From assembly GCA_964017045.1 (NCBI GenBank), contig OZ024798.1, positions 13,957,724 to 14,021,723 on the forward strand: DNA of 64,000 nucleotides, read 5' to 3'. The notes beneath the pieces were generated by a model. The model searched no databases. It was not told the DNA's origin and was given only the letters and a program-made list of their open reading frames with translations. Source of the DNA: Omphiscola glabra. Its lineage: Eukaryota > Mollusca > Gastropoda > Lymnaeidae. Numbering within the stretch: position 1 is the stretch's first letter; every line of letters starts with the position of its first letter. Of this stretch, positions 1-10,794 are shown in pieces. The position numbers and the translations under genes are program-made.

Positions 1-162
1 CAACACCGACATTCTGATACAAAATAGCCACACGATCGGCGATATCTGGATACAATTATGCTCGCGATGATTAGTGATGCAGTCAAATGCGGTTTCAGTT
101 GTTTTCTTTTCACCAGCCTTTGCTGCTTTCAATTTCGGTGCTTGTGATTTTGTTAAAGTCAT
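1..162 (-). pseudogene. second overlapping ORF of the prokaryote-like remnant, cut by the window edge
   Basis: An ATG at 162 overlaps the stop of the preceding frame as ATGA, and the frame stays open for 54 codons to the window edge. It begins MTLTKSQAPKLKAAKAGEKK, a lysine- and alanine-rich hydrophilic start. An AAGAGG motif lies about 10 bases upstream of this ATG, as a Shine-Dalgarno site would. Near the edge another frame reads more like protein (PDIADRVAILYQNVGV), suggesting a further frameshift. Function unknown. The neighbour and the overlap are the main support for treating both frames as one inserted unit. Confidence 0.3.
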
Positions 163-526
163 CGCGAATCGCCTCTTTGTGCCGCTTTGAAATGCGGCAC
201 AAGCTGAATTTTGTGAGGTCGTGTTTCTTCGTATTCTTCGCGGTCCCCAAAGGGCTGCCATCCATGTTCACCGTGTGTAGTTATGATTGCGTCAGACACT
301 TTATCCAAGTTGGTGAATCAAGATGTTATTGTCGGAAACCTTTAGGTATCTTGGAAAGGTGCGAATGTCGCGCTCAAAAGGTGGCCCACCATGTGCGTTC
401 ACGAATGTCAAAGTCATGTGCTTTCGATTTTGGCTCTTCAGACCATCGTGGATCCGGATATATTGTCCAAATGACAAGTCTACCGCCGTAATGATCTAGA
501 TAAAGCGCGGTGTTCTTTTCTGTCAT
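159..526 (-). pseudogene. prokaryote-like short ORF remnant with frameshifts
   Basis: Reading from an ATG at 526 on the minus strand gives a protein-like sequence (starts MTEKNTALYLDHYGG, then TIYPDPRW and RERTWWATF). It needs one frameshift near 376 and another near 303, after which the frame ends at a TGA at 159-161. The conceptual product is about 120 residues, hydrophilic and rich in charged and aromatic residues, without a signal peptide. The stretch is visibly richer in GC than the rest of the window. The stop overlaps the start of the next frame as ATGA, which is typical of bacterial or phage gene pairs and unusual for animal genes. I do not recognise the family. It could be a decayed insertion of bacterial or phage DNA, a fragment of an unrecognised mobile element, or chance. 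The two frameshifts argue that it is not an active gene here. Confidence 0.4.
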
Positions 527-540
527 GCGTTATGGTACAA

Positions 541-2270
541 CATATTAGTCAATGCGCACCGTCCGATGAAAATAAATTATCTTAAAATATACTGATATAC
601 AACAAAATGCCTCGATAGCCGGCTCGCCGTTTTCTTCTAGATTATTTGCCTAGGATTTTGACGTGTATCAGCTTCCCTGGTTATGGTGAAATTACTTGGA
701 TTGGAAGGTGTGTAGGGATAACTCTAGTATGAGTTTATCACCTGCTTTTGTCTAGAGGGGTTTCAGGTTGGTTGTGATTAGATTTAATTCATTCACCAAA
801 TTTATTATTACCTTAATAGATGAGGAAGTCATGCCAAGATTACACGAAGTTATACGTAAACATTTATTTGCATGCTTTAAATAGGAGTTATAACAGTTAA
901 GGGTTTAAATATAATTTAGTTCTAGGTTCTATTGATTATAGACTTTCGGTCTTTGGCGATGCCTAACGTTCCTCATAATAGGTCGATTGCTTTGTTCCAG
1001 AATTCTAAGTGATCAGACCTTTAAGACTTAACTTTATCAACATAAAATGGTTTTAATTGATCTTTGTTGATCGATCAATTTGAGAAGTTACTTCAACGTT
1101 TGAAATTGTTTCCCCAGTCATCCCCGTTGTCGATTCTCAGGGCGGGAATGAAATTGGACTTCACGGCAGTAGGTTGCGGAAAAGCTTTTTGTTACGCACC
1201 GTTGTAAGTTTAGAGAATTTTATCTCCCCAAAGAAATCGAGTGGAAGAAGAGGAAGACAGAGGAAAAGATAGGAAGATAACATCAAAGAGTGTACGGGAC
1301 TAAAACTGAACGATGCTGTGCCAAATGCAGAAAACAAAGAGGTATGGTAGAGGATGGTTATTATATTATCTGTGGCGCTCCAACTGTCCAAGGACTAAGG
1401 GATATGATGTTGATGATGAGGATGATCTCTTATTGAATTGTATTGCTGGTTGACAAAATGTACACAACAAGAGACGATACCATAAACTAAATACATTAAT
1501 ACAGAAACGATACCCAAACTAGGGCTAATTACACTTAATAAATCTATTAAGCTAATTTAATATTACAAAATAAACTAAAGAATACAAACTAAAGCTGTTA
1601 ACTTACAGTACAATGGCTAGTACCAGTACAATGTTGAACAAGGTACAAAGTTGAATTATGTACAATGTTGAAAAAAAGAAACATACACACACACGGCCAA
1701 ATATTAGTAAACAAATATATGTTTCGTATTGCTTAACTTTTCCTTTCTGTCGCTCAAACTCTCTAGGCGTATACATACATATAGCCTGCTTCAGAGACAT
1801 TTCTAGAACGGGCTTACACGTTGAATTTCTTTCTTGACTTGTCTCGATTTTTCTGTATAATTCTACTTTTAGAGACTATAAGCCGCATGTAATTGTAATC
1901 GAGGTCAAGTGATGCTATTTTTTAATTAGTCACGCAAAATCTCGGTGTCGAAATTCTGGTCAGCCAAAATTCATTCACGAGAAACGATGAATGAAAGTAA
2001 ACAAGATTCCTATAGCCTATAACACTTCTCAATTGTGATTGGGTGGATTTCCCAACGATATATTTGTCTTATGTATATATATATATATATATTTTTTTTA
2101 ATATTTTTTTTTTAAATATCAATTGCAAAATTACTTCACATGGAGGATAATTAAATAAGCAGAGGCAACCAACAAGATTATTTCGATGTTTTATTGTTTG
2201 AACAACATGGAGCACGGCTAGACAGTGTAAAACAACGCGCAATCAATATGCGGTACTTTGTTATTTTCCA
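541..2270. other. AT-rich non-coding DNA
   Basis: No convincing gene. I looked here for exons 1 and 2 that should precede the copy A terminal exon and did not find them. A short (TA)n tract lies near 2071-2092. Confidence 0.6.
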
Positions 2271-3096
2271 ATTGCAATGCCACTCAAAGAAATAAAGTGT
2301 TTGTGTTTTAATGATGTTTTTTGAAGTACTTTTTATAACACACAATTTTTTTTTCCCGTCGGGTGCGTATTCGAATAAATTAGAAGGTTTTTCGAAGTGT
2401 GAGCAGGCAACTCACAGCTGTCCATGTGAGAAGCATGCATTTTCAAATATTAGTCCACACATTTGTAGCGATTGATCCACCCATGCAATTGCTAGGTTTG
2501 AAACTATATTTATATACCTCATTAAACAAAAATAAACAAATTTAGGGCCCCCGGCCGAAACGGAATGCTGGAAAATGGATTTACTAATTAAGAAATCTGC
2601 TTATTACTACATTCGCACAGAATCTCTCCAAAGTTTTATCGCATTCGGATAAATGGTAAGGAGCGCACATTGAATTATTTTCCTTTTACAAAGCTCACAT
2701 AAGAAAAATAACGAATTTAGGGCCAACGTTGCAAAATGGAATATTTTAAAAGAGTTGTAATGACTCAGCAATTGCGCGAGGTTGTGGACAACAACTCACC
2801 AAAGTTTTATTGTTATCACATTATTGGTTTAAGAGCGCATCCGGGACATACATACATACATACATACATACATTTATACATACATACATACATACATACA
2901 TACATACATACATACATACATACATACATACATACATACATACATACATACATACATACATACATACATACATACATACATACATACATTCATACATACA
3001 TACATACATGCATACATACATACATACATGCATTCATACATACATACATACATGCATACATACATAAATATATACAGACATTCATTTATATATGTT
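2271..3096 (+). mobile_element. pearl/HINE-like non-autonomous Helitron-type element, copy 1
   Basis: This copy contains the left-end block shared with 13691 and 23464 (starting near TTGCAATGCCACTC), then core repeat material with the recurring words CCAAAGTTTTAT, GAGCGCA, AAGCTCA and GGAATATTTTAAAA. A (CATA)n microsatellite and the right end ACAGACATTCATTTATATAT follow. The order left end, core repeats, tetranucleotide microsatellite, right end is that of bivalve pearl elements and of Helentron-associated HINEs. This copy is more diverged than those at 13.7 and 23.5 kb and sits just upstream of the copy A terminal exon, presumably in its intron. Confidence 0.65.
2847..3066. repeat. (CATA)n microsatellite
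   Basis: A nearly pure CATA tetranucleotide array of about 220 bp with a few CATG and CATT interruptions. It is the expanded microsatellite part of the surrounding element. It is open in all frames on both strands by its composition and is not coding. Confidence 0.95.
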
Positions 3097-3435
3097 TTAA
3101 TATACTTTATTATTTTTACTTTCTTGGGTTACTTTTTGTCTTCTCATGCTCTACTGTACACGACCATAAACTTTTGTCCAGAAAGTTATTGCATAAATTA
3201 AACTTTCACGCGAAAACAATTGTATTCAAAAGTCAATGCTGTAAATTTCAGCGTCTCTAGATATACTCATACACAACACGCCTGGATAAATACGTAGGCC
3301 CGTGATAAATCTTTGACCACTATTTGATAAAAACCACATACTATAACGGATAACTTTAATTTTGTAATAGCATCATTTATTTTATCTGATATATTGATTA
3401 GCCGAACTGTTACTTTATTTTTTCCCCCTTTATAG

Positions 3436-3822
3436 GTCAAGTTTGGTATCTATAAAGATGGCGTCATGCAAAAGTTCATTCTCTTCAACGGCTCATCAAC
3501 AACATTCCTGGACTGGTTCTCGTCTGCCAAGCTCAAAAACAGTTCTTGGACCGATCTCACGAACAATCCTATTGGTTCCTTCAGCATCGCTGGCCTTGTT
3601 ACTTCAGAAGTTGAACGTCGCCTGTACGTTGAGTACAGCAACCCGGGTTGTAATACTGACAGTGGCTGGTTCACGTGCACTGACCAAGTGAGGGACTACT
3701 GTGATTGGGGAATGCCAGTACCTACATTCCCAAGATTTCTTTACTCTCCAGTAACCACCAGAGTCTTAAATAACAATATGAAAACAGCAGATATCATTGC
3801 CATAGTTATCAAACTTCAATGA
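3436..3822 (+). CDS. copy A: terminal exon of secreted PAN-family protein
   Basis: The exon begins after a TATAG acceptor at 3435 with GTC AAG TTT (VKFGIYKDGVMQKF) and ends at TGA 3820-3822, giving 128 residues. It encodes the C-terminal domain of the cluster family: an N-terminal KDGVMQKFILFNGS motif, a DWFSSAK and SSWTDL segment, then a cysteine-containing part (GCNTDSGWF, CTDQV, CDWGMP) and a C-terminal hydrophobic strand (ADIIAIVIKLQ). It aligns along its length with the exons at 9678 and 28385, with no frameshift. Exons 1 and 2 are not visible in the window, so this is either a partial gene whose 5' exons lie upstream or a terminal-exon orphan. Function unknown; expected to be secreted like its paralogues. 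Confidence 0.75.
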   Translation, partial: VKFGIYKDGVMQKFILFNGSSTTFLDWFSSAKLKNSSWTDLTNNPIGSFSIAGLVTSEVERRLYVEYSNPGCNTDSGWFTCTDQVRDYCDWGMPVPTFPRFLYSPVTTRVLNNNMKTADIIAIVIKLQ

Positions 3823-3969
3823 AAAAAAGGTGATTTATACTTTTAAAGTTATAAAAGTTGTAAATATTATATTTCACAGGAAGGTGTTGTTGAAAATATC
3901 TTTCCTTTGACGATTTGATTCAAATTAGTGGTGATAAAAATGTAAATTGGATATCAATCTATCAATCAA

Positions 3970-3972
3970 TAA

Positions 3973-4015
<43 letters not shown>

Positions 4016-4064
4016 CATCTATCTATCCATATATCCATATATCCATATATCCATCCATCCATCC
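3970..4064. repeat. (CTAT)n / (CCAT)n microsatellite
   Basis: A run of CTAT units grading into CCAT and ATAT variants, just downstream of the copy A stop codon. Confidence 0.9.
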
Positions 4065-4540
4065 ATCAAAGTATTCACAGTTGAGTATTACTTTGGCTCA
4101 TAAGTAAGTTTTGGGGAATTTAGACCGATTTTTAAAAAAACAAAGTTGGCAAAGCAATTCAAATATTAAAAAAAAAACTAAATAAAATCCATTTGTTTAA
4201 AATTAGTTTTTATTGAATGCATAGTTAGAGGCTTGTATGATTAAAATATTCAATCGCTTCTTTTTGATTGTATGTTGTGTTTCAAGTAATATCAGATCTT
4301 CAAGTTGTTCTATATCACATAAATGTGTATCTCAAATAGTTTTAGAATAAATATCAAGAAGCTAACACAAATAGGCAGGTATGATGAAATTGTATTTAAC
4401 TTTGATTCGATTCTCTTTCGATAATAAATTTACTTCTTAATATTTATGTAATACGGTTGTCTGTTAAATAAAAATTGCATAAGTCCACCATTCGTTTTTC
4501 ATTATATGTCTTGGGGTACACAAGTTTCTATATGATTCAG
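4065..4540. other. AT-rich spacer
   Basis: No gene or repeat recognised between the microsatellite and the exon-1 relic. Confidence 0.5.
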
Positions 4541-4544
4541 GTTA

Positions 4545-4712
4545 GAATTGGAATCTGTTGGAAGCACAGACCATTCAAAAGAATAAAAAAAAAAAAATAT
4601 TTTTTACTGTTTATACATTTAAAAAAAGCTTTTTATTAACTTTGATATTTTCTGCTTTAAAATATTTTTTTATTTTAGTGCAAGAAACGATTTCTTATTG
4701 TTTGACTTATCT
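4545..4712 (+). pseudogene. relic of family exon 1
   Basis: The sequence around 4557 (TTGGAAGCACAGACC) matches the signal-peptide/mature junction of copy C (TTGGAAGCACAAACA), giving EAQTIQKN against EAQTCQKN. Further on, TTTCTTATTGTTTGACTTA matches the CVSYCL codons of copy B. Between them the sequence is full of A and T runs and the reading frame diverges, and the CKSANF part and the splice donor are lost. It is therefore a decayed copy of exon 1, not an exon. Confidence 0.7.
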
Positions 4713-5585
4713 GATATTTACCATGAGCCTTTATTACTCCCCCGCTGTATAGTAGGCGAAAAGGGTTATTCTGTTTCTAAAAGTATGAGTGTTTCCAATA
4801 GATATTGTATCAGACAGCTGTGATTAATTAACATTTCTAATTACAAAGTTATATAAAATTAAACTTTGTCCATAAGGAAATAAAACCTTTATTTAATATT
4901 TACGCATTTAAAAATTAATAAATTATCACAAAATTTTACTATTTTCGTATCCATATTGCTCCTTCAACGTATAAATTTAAAACTATTTTATCAGAAACGA
5001 AAAGCAGCCTTGCACATTAGAAGTGGAAATAAGTAAAACAATGTAAGGTTAAACCTGAAAAAAGGAACGCAACAAAACAACGAACGTGTCGGCAGGAATC
5101 CTTCGTCGGCGAACAAACAAACAAGAAACAGAATATTAAAAAATAGCACTTAGCTGAGAATTAGTATCCAAGAAAGCAGCAAATGAATTGTGCATTAGAA
5201 GTGCATTGTTATTTTTTTCCCTTCATTTTACATTTATTTTTATTTTTTAATTGACACTATGAATCTTTTAAAGGGATGTTCGCTGCTGTGTGGTAGCACA
5301 TCAGTAGCTTTGTTCATTGTAATGACACGTTTAAAAGTGCAAACTTTTACTAGATATTTACTCGACCTTAAATGTTTACGTTTTTTGATACACCTGAAAA
5401 GTATAAACAAATATACATACCATCGTTTTTAAAGAAGGCTCAACAAAGAACCAACCATTAAAAAAATGAATTGCATAATTGCTGTCGATGTATCTTTACA
5501 TTAAATATACTCTTACGTAAAATAGAAACCAAACCTGTTCTTGCATATTCTATCCAGAGTTAGGAAAATACTTGATGCATGTGTA

Positions 5586-5695
5586 AGTCCCCATCTATCC
5601 GATAGGATGACTTCGAATGGACTCGAATCTGTCATCGGACCAAAGCTTTCCGTACCGATGTCCTAAATTACTGGCTAAAGACGACCGTCACAGAG
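5586..5695 (+). pseudogene. relic of family exon 2 with Cys-to-stop change
   Basis: AGTCCCCATCTATCCGATAG here matches exon 2 of copies B and C and reads PIYPIG, then a TGA where the intact copies have the Cys codon TGT, then LRMDSN. The downstream part keeps similarity but is shifted in frame, and the exon still ends CAGAG before a GTAAT donor-like site. With the exon-1 relic at 4545 it forms one dead gene copy between copies A and B. No matching exon 3 was seen before 7.7 kb. Confidence 0.75.
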
Positions 5696-5785
5696 GTAAT
5701 TTAAACACCAAATACTGGGTTATAAAATCTGTTCATAAATAATGAATCATATTGATTTTACTGGACCGAAAATATGTGTTTCAGC

Positions 5786-5961
5786 CAGTGGCGTAGTGAG
5801 GGGGGGGGGCATCATGCCCCGGGCGCTACTCACAAAGGGGCGCCAAATGGTATATTTTACTATAATATTGTATGGTTTTCGAATAGGGGGCGCTAAAAAG
5901 GTATTGGGGGCGCTAAAAAGGTATTGTGCCCCGGGCGCGAGTTAAGCTCGCTACGCCACTG
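5786..5961. mobile_element. hAT-type MITE with perfect 8-bp target duplication
   Basis: The ends are inverted repeats (CAGTGGCGTAGTGAG at the left, CTCGCTACGCCACTG at the right). The element is flanked on both sides by GTTTCAGC (5778-5785 and 5962-5969), an exact 8-bp duplication as made by hAT transposases. The interior is G/C-rich with repeated GGGGGCGCTAAAAAGG and no coding capacity. A fragment resembling its interior and end occurs near 31865-31935. Confidence 0.85.
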
Positions 5962-6719
5962 GTTTCAGCTTTTTTTTTTTTAATTTACGGACTATAGACA
6001 TATTCTATATGTTAATAGTTAAGCATTGTGCAAATTTTTACAAACCATAACTTCAAATGCATGTTTTAGTGCGCTAGTTCAATAAAATAAATATATCATG
6101 TTACAGACTTGTGAAGTCAGCAGTCTCGCTTTTTATCCAATCTTGTTAGTACACAAAGCTAACTGAAGCTCGATATTTTACATAAAGCTCTTCCTACATG
6201 GATTCGTCTATAGTAGATCTGGTAATGGCAAGTTCATGTTTTTAGAAGACATAAGTAAACGCGTAGACCATACAACTCCAACCTGACAGGGAATTTCCAC
6301 ATTCAACGTCATCTCCTTGTGTCTTTATGTTCGTCTTTCTTTCACTCTGTCTATCTTCTTCACAGTTTTCCTCCTTCTAAACATGTGTACATTGGAGTAA
6401 AATTCAGGGAGACATCGAGCCGAAGCTCATAATGCCCTCCCCCAAAGCATCCATCCTGAAACCAGAGAAGCCCCCCCCCCCCAACTATCGGGGCGCGGAA
6501 TGGCGCTTCGGTGACACTGTTGTGAAAGTCACCGCCCTCACTTGACTGAGTAGGCAAACAAGGAGCACCAAACCATTGGGCCCTGGAGATGTCAAAATGA
6601 TGTCTTCTCGTGAGGGCAAATTTTAACGCCTATCAATGATATAACCCCCCAAAAAATGGAAATATCGATTTTTGTTTAGAAAGTTTGGACATTTTCACTG
6701 ACAGTGCGCCAACATGTCA

Positions 6720-6980
6720 ATGTACAGCAGTCGTTTTGAAGAATTGAAGTATTGCATCGTGTGTATTGAAAGAGACAACAGAGCGGATAAAGAATGAATT
6801 TAGAATACAGAATCAACACCCGTACAAAATGTGGTATGGCAGCTGATGGCATTTCTGATCACTTAATTAGTCAACAATGTATGACAACTGTATCGACTGA
6901 CACCAGCATAACAAATAAATGTTCGCTGGATCTTCTCCAATTATGTAGAGAGATCGTCAATACATTTTTTTTCTTGACGG
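6720..6980. repeat. diverged duplicate of segment near 19430-19690
   Basis: Shared words with 19.5 kb include GCTGATGGCATTTC, GCATCGACTGACAC and GGATCTTCTCCA in the same order. Both lie about 1 kb upstream of an exon 1 (copy B and copy C), so this is best explained as flank carried along in the tandem gene duplication, or as a dispersed repeat. No intact frame. Confidence 0.55.
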
Positions 6981-7168
6981 TAAACCTGTCTATTGTCAGT
7001 AAGCCGTACAATGCCAAACACTAAGAAGGATGTCACTTGCCTATCGTCCGAAACAAAAGTTAACTGATAAATTATTGACCAAGCCGAAAAAAAAATGGTC
7101 AATGTCTTTTTAAATTTGTATCTACCTGTGAATAGATCGTCTCTTTAAAAAAATAGTATTTGTTAGAT

Positions 7169-7286
7169 CAATGTTTCCCAAACATTTTTTTAAGGATGTC
7201 TGTGAGGTGGCCACTATGGTATTCCTTATGATTAACAAGTAAATGGTGTTAGTGTATTTCCTACAGAATTGTTTGGGAACCACTGG
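7169..7286. mobile_element. short hAT-like MITE
   Basis: Imperfect terminal inverted repeats: CAATGTTTCCCAAAC at the left and GTTTGGGAACCACTG at the right, about 118 bp apart, with no coding capacity. No clear target-site duplication was found. Confidence 0.5.
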
Positions 7287-7404
7287 ATTATAGAATACTT
7301 TCAGGACTTATGCAAACATTGTTTTTTTTTTAAAAATAGCATTTCCCTTAACCAACTAATTAAAAGTTGTTAGTTCTGTACTAAACAATGGAGCTGTATG
7401 GAAA

Positions 7405-7490
7405 ATTAGCATTTATTATATGTTATTTTCGTCGCTAAGTGTTAAAACAATTTAAATGAGTGCGTCAAAGTATTTAAGGTACGATCTATT
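7405..7490 (+). promoter_or_regulatory. conserved proximal promoter block of copy B
   Basis: This stretch aligns with 20455-20545 upstream of copy C (shared TTAGCAT, GTCGCTAAG, CAAAAGTATTTAA-type words). It contains TATTTAA at 7471-7477, 235 bases before the start codon at 7706. The equivalent TATTTAA of copy C is 233 bases before its start. Conserved sequence and spacing suggest a core promoter with a variant TATA box. Confidence 0.5.
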
Positions 7491-7705
7491 TTTTGCAACT
7501 CATATTTTTTATAACCATTTGTCATGCACAAAAGCTTTGCTATAATTTATTTAACGTGTAAAATAAATGGAATTATGTAATAGATAATTTTTATTCTACA
7601 ATCATCAAAAGTATATAGTTTTATTTCTGTTCCCCATCGAACATTACAATGATATATTGAGAACTAGTAGATGTGTTAGGCTATCTTTTCTTTCGCATCT
7701 CCATG

Positions 7706-8088
7706 ATGCATTCAGCAAATACATTATTGGTCTGCGTTAATTTTTATTTGATCATTTTAAATTTGAATATGTTGGATTTACAAATTATTCAACAGGATCG
7801 AGGAATTTTCTTCAATATTATTAACCATAAGGAACTTGTATTGAGAACGTCATTTTCTAATTTAAAATTAAGGTCACATTCAAGTGACAGGAACGGATGT
7901 GTTTCTTATTGTTTGACTTACTCGTCTTGTAAAAGTGCAAACTTTAGAATCTCCACTGGGGAGTGTTTATTGTTTGGAGTGAATAGTTGGGAAAATGAGC
8001 TCAGCATTGTTTCAGATATCGATAACATTATCATACAAAAAATAGCAGAACCCGTGATAACTCATGGACAGTGGACATTGGTTTTCAG
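7706..8088 (+). CDS. copy B exon 1: signal peptide and PAN/apple-like module
   Basis: First exon of an intact three-exon gene (7706-8088, 8720-8900, 9678-10082; about 322 residues). The ATG at 7706 aligns with the copy C start (both MHSA); a second ATG sits directly before it at 7703. Residues 1 to about 25 form a hydrophobic signal peptide (LLVCVNFYLIILNL). The cysteine-spaced segment CVSYCLTYSSCKSANF, then GECLLFG, fits the PAN/apple fold seen in secreted and adhesive proteins. The exon ends QWTLVF plus AG of a split Arg codon, before a GTAAAT donor (phase 2). Predicted secreted. Binding partner unknown. The PAN assignment is from the Cys pattern only. Confidence 0.8.
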
Positions 8089-8719
8089 GTAAATATTAAT
8101 ATTTTCATATATTTATAATTTGGTTCAATGTTTGAGGACATTGTCAACGTTAAACTGTCACTGACGTGATCTTGTGAGCTAGATGTATATACAATCAAAA
8201 CAGATTTTTAATTTCCTAATAAATCAGACTTTATATTTTAAAATAGATTTGAATACTAGTTTAATTAAAATATTGCAGAATAATGCATTAATTATAATAA
8301 TCATACCTATTTTATATTTAAAAAAAACAATAATTTAGAATTATTCATGTATATATTTAAAATGTAAAGATTAATTTAAAATTCTTCGAATGTTTAACTC
8401 GAGCTTAAATGTAACGAAATCTTATGTGATTGCGCTTGTTCCAGAACTGAATAAAATAAATGTTAGTATTATTAAGCAAAGAGCTTTCTGATCTCAATAT
8501 GCATAAGCACTTTGGGAGGCGTATTTTTGTTATAGACATTACAGTGAGTCAACTACACACGTTATGCATTACACGCTATTTCACATCTTAAAAATACAGA
8601 CGTTGTGTGTTGTCAATTCTTCACTGCAAAGATAATGACATTGTATGACTTCAATTTTTTTTAAATAATTAATCTGCCTCATGCAAGAGAAATCCTAGTA
8701 TTCTTTTTTATTCTCTTAG

Positions 8720-8900
8720 GGGTGGGGCAAATATCGGAAAGCCTGTGTATGACACCTACACTAACACCTCACTGAGCCACGACCAGCCTCTAAGTCCCAT
8801 GTACCCGATAGGATGTCTGCGACTCGACACAAATCTGTCCTGTGACCACCACTTCCGCAGCAATATCCTGAACAAATGGTCAAACCTGACCATCAGGGAG
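8720..8900 (+). CDS. copy B exon 2: linker segment with Cys pair
   Basis: A 181-base exon, phase 2 to 0, preceded by CTCTTAG and followed by a GTAGGA donor. It adds one Arg base and 60 codons: GGANIGKPVYDTYTNT, then SHDQPLSPMYPIGCL and CDHHFRSNILNKW, ending NLTIRE. The exon has exactly the same length in copies C and D. Two cysteines 11 positions apart could pair. The WTLVFR/GG...VYD junction marks the start of the family-specific domain, which continues in exon 3. Confidence 0.85.
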
Positions 8901-9275
8901 GTAGGATAACACAAAAATAGCACAAATGTTATGTTTTGTTCATTTACAAATTAAGAAATTTTTGAAGATTTAATCATGTCTATGTTTTTTTAAAAATCAG
9001 TCATAAACCGAACAACACATTATACAAAAGAAAAAACATATTTTGTTTTGCAAATGAAATTCACTCCCATCCGCAGTGGGGATCCCAAATACTATAATTA
9101 AATCAACGTTTATAATATATTTCAGGAGGGCTCTAGGGTGGTTCCACTCAACCATGTTTTTGAACTGTCACATGAACTTGACCTATTCATCAACTTTGAA
9201 GGCCATTTTAACCCATCCATTAAATTCACATCTCTTGTCTCTGAAATCTCGGTTAACGTTTTGGTTACTACGGTC

Positions 9276-9598
9276 ACCCTTCACAAAGACAGCCTACTTC
9301 ACAAAGACAGCCTACTTCACAAAGACAGCCTACTTCACAAAGACAGCCTACTTCACAAAGGCAGCCTACTTCACAAAGGCAGCCTACTTCACAAAGACAG
9401 CCTACTTCACAAAGACAGCCTACTTTACAAAGACAGCCTACTTCACAAAGACAGCCTACTTCACAAAGACAGCCTACTTCACAAAGACAGCCTACTTCAC
9501 AAAGACAGCCTACTTCACAAAGACAGCCTACTTCACAAAGACAGCCTACTTCACAAAGACAGCCTACTTCACAAAGACAGCCTACTTCACAAAGACAT
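9276..9598 (+). repeat. 18-bp minisatellite in copy B intron 2
   Basis: About 18 copies of an 18-bp unit (TTCACAAAGACAGCCTAC), nearly identical, with G/A and C/T variants. The unit is a multiple of three and lacks stops, so several frames stay open. One frame repeats KDSLLH and runs without a stop from 9138 through the acceptor into exon 3. I annotate it as intronic because the copy B exon 3 acceptor at 9677 matches those of copies A and C. Confidence 0.9.
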
Positions 9599-9677
9599 GC
9601 CAACAAGTCGCTGGAGCAGGGCTATTTATAGCCAATCTAAATATATCTTATTTCTTTTAATTTGTTTCGTCCACCAG

Positions 9678-10082
9678 GTCAAGTTCGGGATCTTTAAAGA
9701 TGGCGTCATGCAAAAGTTCCTATTATTTAATGGCTCCAAGACAACAGTCATGGATTGGTTCTCGTATGCCAAACTCATTAACAGTTCTTGGACAGACCTC
9801 ATACAGTCTAATGTTAAAAATTTTAGCATCGCAGGCTTGTTTAACTCAACAGCAAATGATGTGAAACGTCGCTTTTACATCAAGTACCATTCCGGTAGTT
9901 GTGATGCGGACATTGGTTTATTGGCTTGCATTGACCAGGTAACGGACAGATGTGCTTGGGGAATGCCAGTCTCATTACCCTATTTCCCTCGATTTCTTTA
10001 TTCTCCAGAAACCATTCATGTCCTTTATAACAACATGAGCTCAGCAGATGTTATTGCAATTTTTGTTAAATATTCGACATAA
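9678..10082 (+). CDS. copy B exon 3: C-terminal family domain
   Basis: The exon starts after CCACCAG with GTC AAG TTC and ends at TAA 10080-10082, adding 134 residues. Motifs shared with copies A, C and D are KDGVMQKFLLFNGS, WFSYAK, SSWTDL, a FSIAG strand, RRFYIKY, CDADIG, CAWGMP, FPRFLYSP and a terminal ADVIAIFVKY. Asn-rich sites such as NSSW could be glycosylated in a secreted protein. Three AATAAA signals follow within 55 bases. I recall similar WxLVFR...VYD domains in uncharacterised cnidarian and mollusc secreted proteins, but I know no function for them. Confidence 0.85.
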   Translation, partial: VKFGIFKDGVMQKFLLFNGSKTTVMDWFSYAKLINSSWTDLIQSNVKNFSIAGLFNSTANDVKRRFYIKYHSGSCDADIGLLACIDQVTDRCAWGMPVSLPYFPRFLYSPETIHVLYNNMSSADVIAIFVKYST

Positions 10083-10091
10083 ATTATAATG

Positions 10092-10136
10092 AATAAACAA
10101 TGATAATGACACAATAAACTTTTATCATAATAAAAT
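10092..10136 (+). promoter_or_regulatory. poly(A) signals of copy B
   Basis: Three AATAAA hexamers lie 10-55 bases after the stop codon (GAATAAAC, CAATAAAC, TAATAAAA). Confidence 0.6.
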
Positions 10137-10790
10137 TAATGTGGAGCAGCTCCTGAAAGCATACTTCCTTTGCCACATTTTACCTTCTAAATGTGAATAT
10201 GAGAGAGCGAGGGAGAAAGCCAGAAACATAAAAAAGAGATAGAAAGTAGTGAGTGTGGTTGAGGTAGTGAGATAATGGAAAAGACCAAAACATTAATATA
10301 GTTTTTTTTTTAAACATATTTTAAATTTATTAACATTGTACACATTATTTTTAACAATTTTTTTTTTTTTTAATATTTTGTAGTAAAGTTTTGTATCATG
10401 TAAATAGTACACATATTATTAGTTCATAGTATTTTAACACTTTACATTTTCTCATAATAAACCTACATGTATTACCTATTGTGGCATCGATGTAAATGCT
10501 GCAATACTTAAACATCATTTCCGCATGCATCATTTTTAACATTTTGTTTAAAATGATTGTTTCTTCCTTAAAATCGACTTAGATGTCACAAGCGATACAT
10601 TTCTCTACATAAAATTTCAAATATTCATCCACGTATCTTTCTGGTATAATCTTTATCAACCAAACACTCGAGAAAATATATACGTTTGAAACGCAAATTT
10701 TTCTCCGTGGATTATCGATTCTTTATCGAACATTGAATACATTATTATTCATTTATCCTTAAAAAAAAGTATGATGGAGTTTGATTTTTT
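10137..10790. other. AT-rich intergenic DNA
   Basis: No gene seen. Long T runs near 10303 and 10360. Confidence 0.5.
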
Positions 10791-10794
10791 TTTA

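Noticed and set aside
87..491. 134-codon plus-strand frame at the window start
   Set aside because: The opposite strand reads more like protein and shows an ATGA overlap; this frame looks like its shadow.
2736..3260. 174-codon frame across the CATA array
   Set aside because: The Tyr-Ile-His-Thr repeats are the translation of a microsatellite; other frames and the opposite strand are open too.
9274..9606. Minus-strand frame of CEVGCL repeats and plus-strand frame of FTKTAY repeats
   Set aside because: Shadows of the 18-bp minisatellite.
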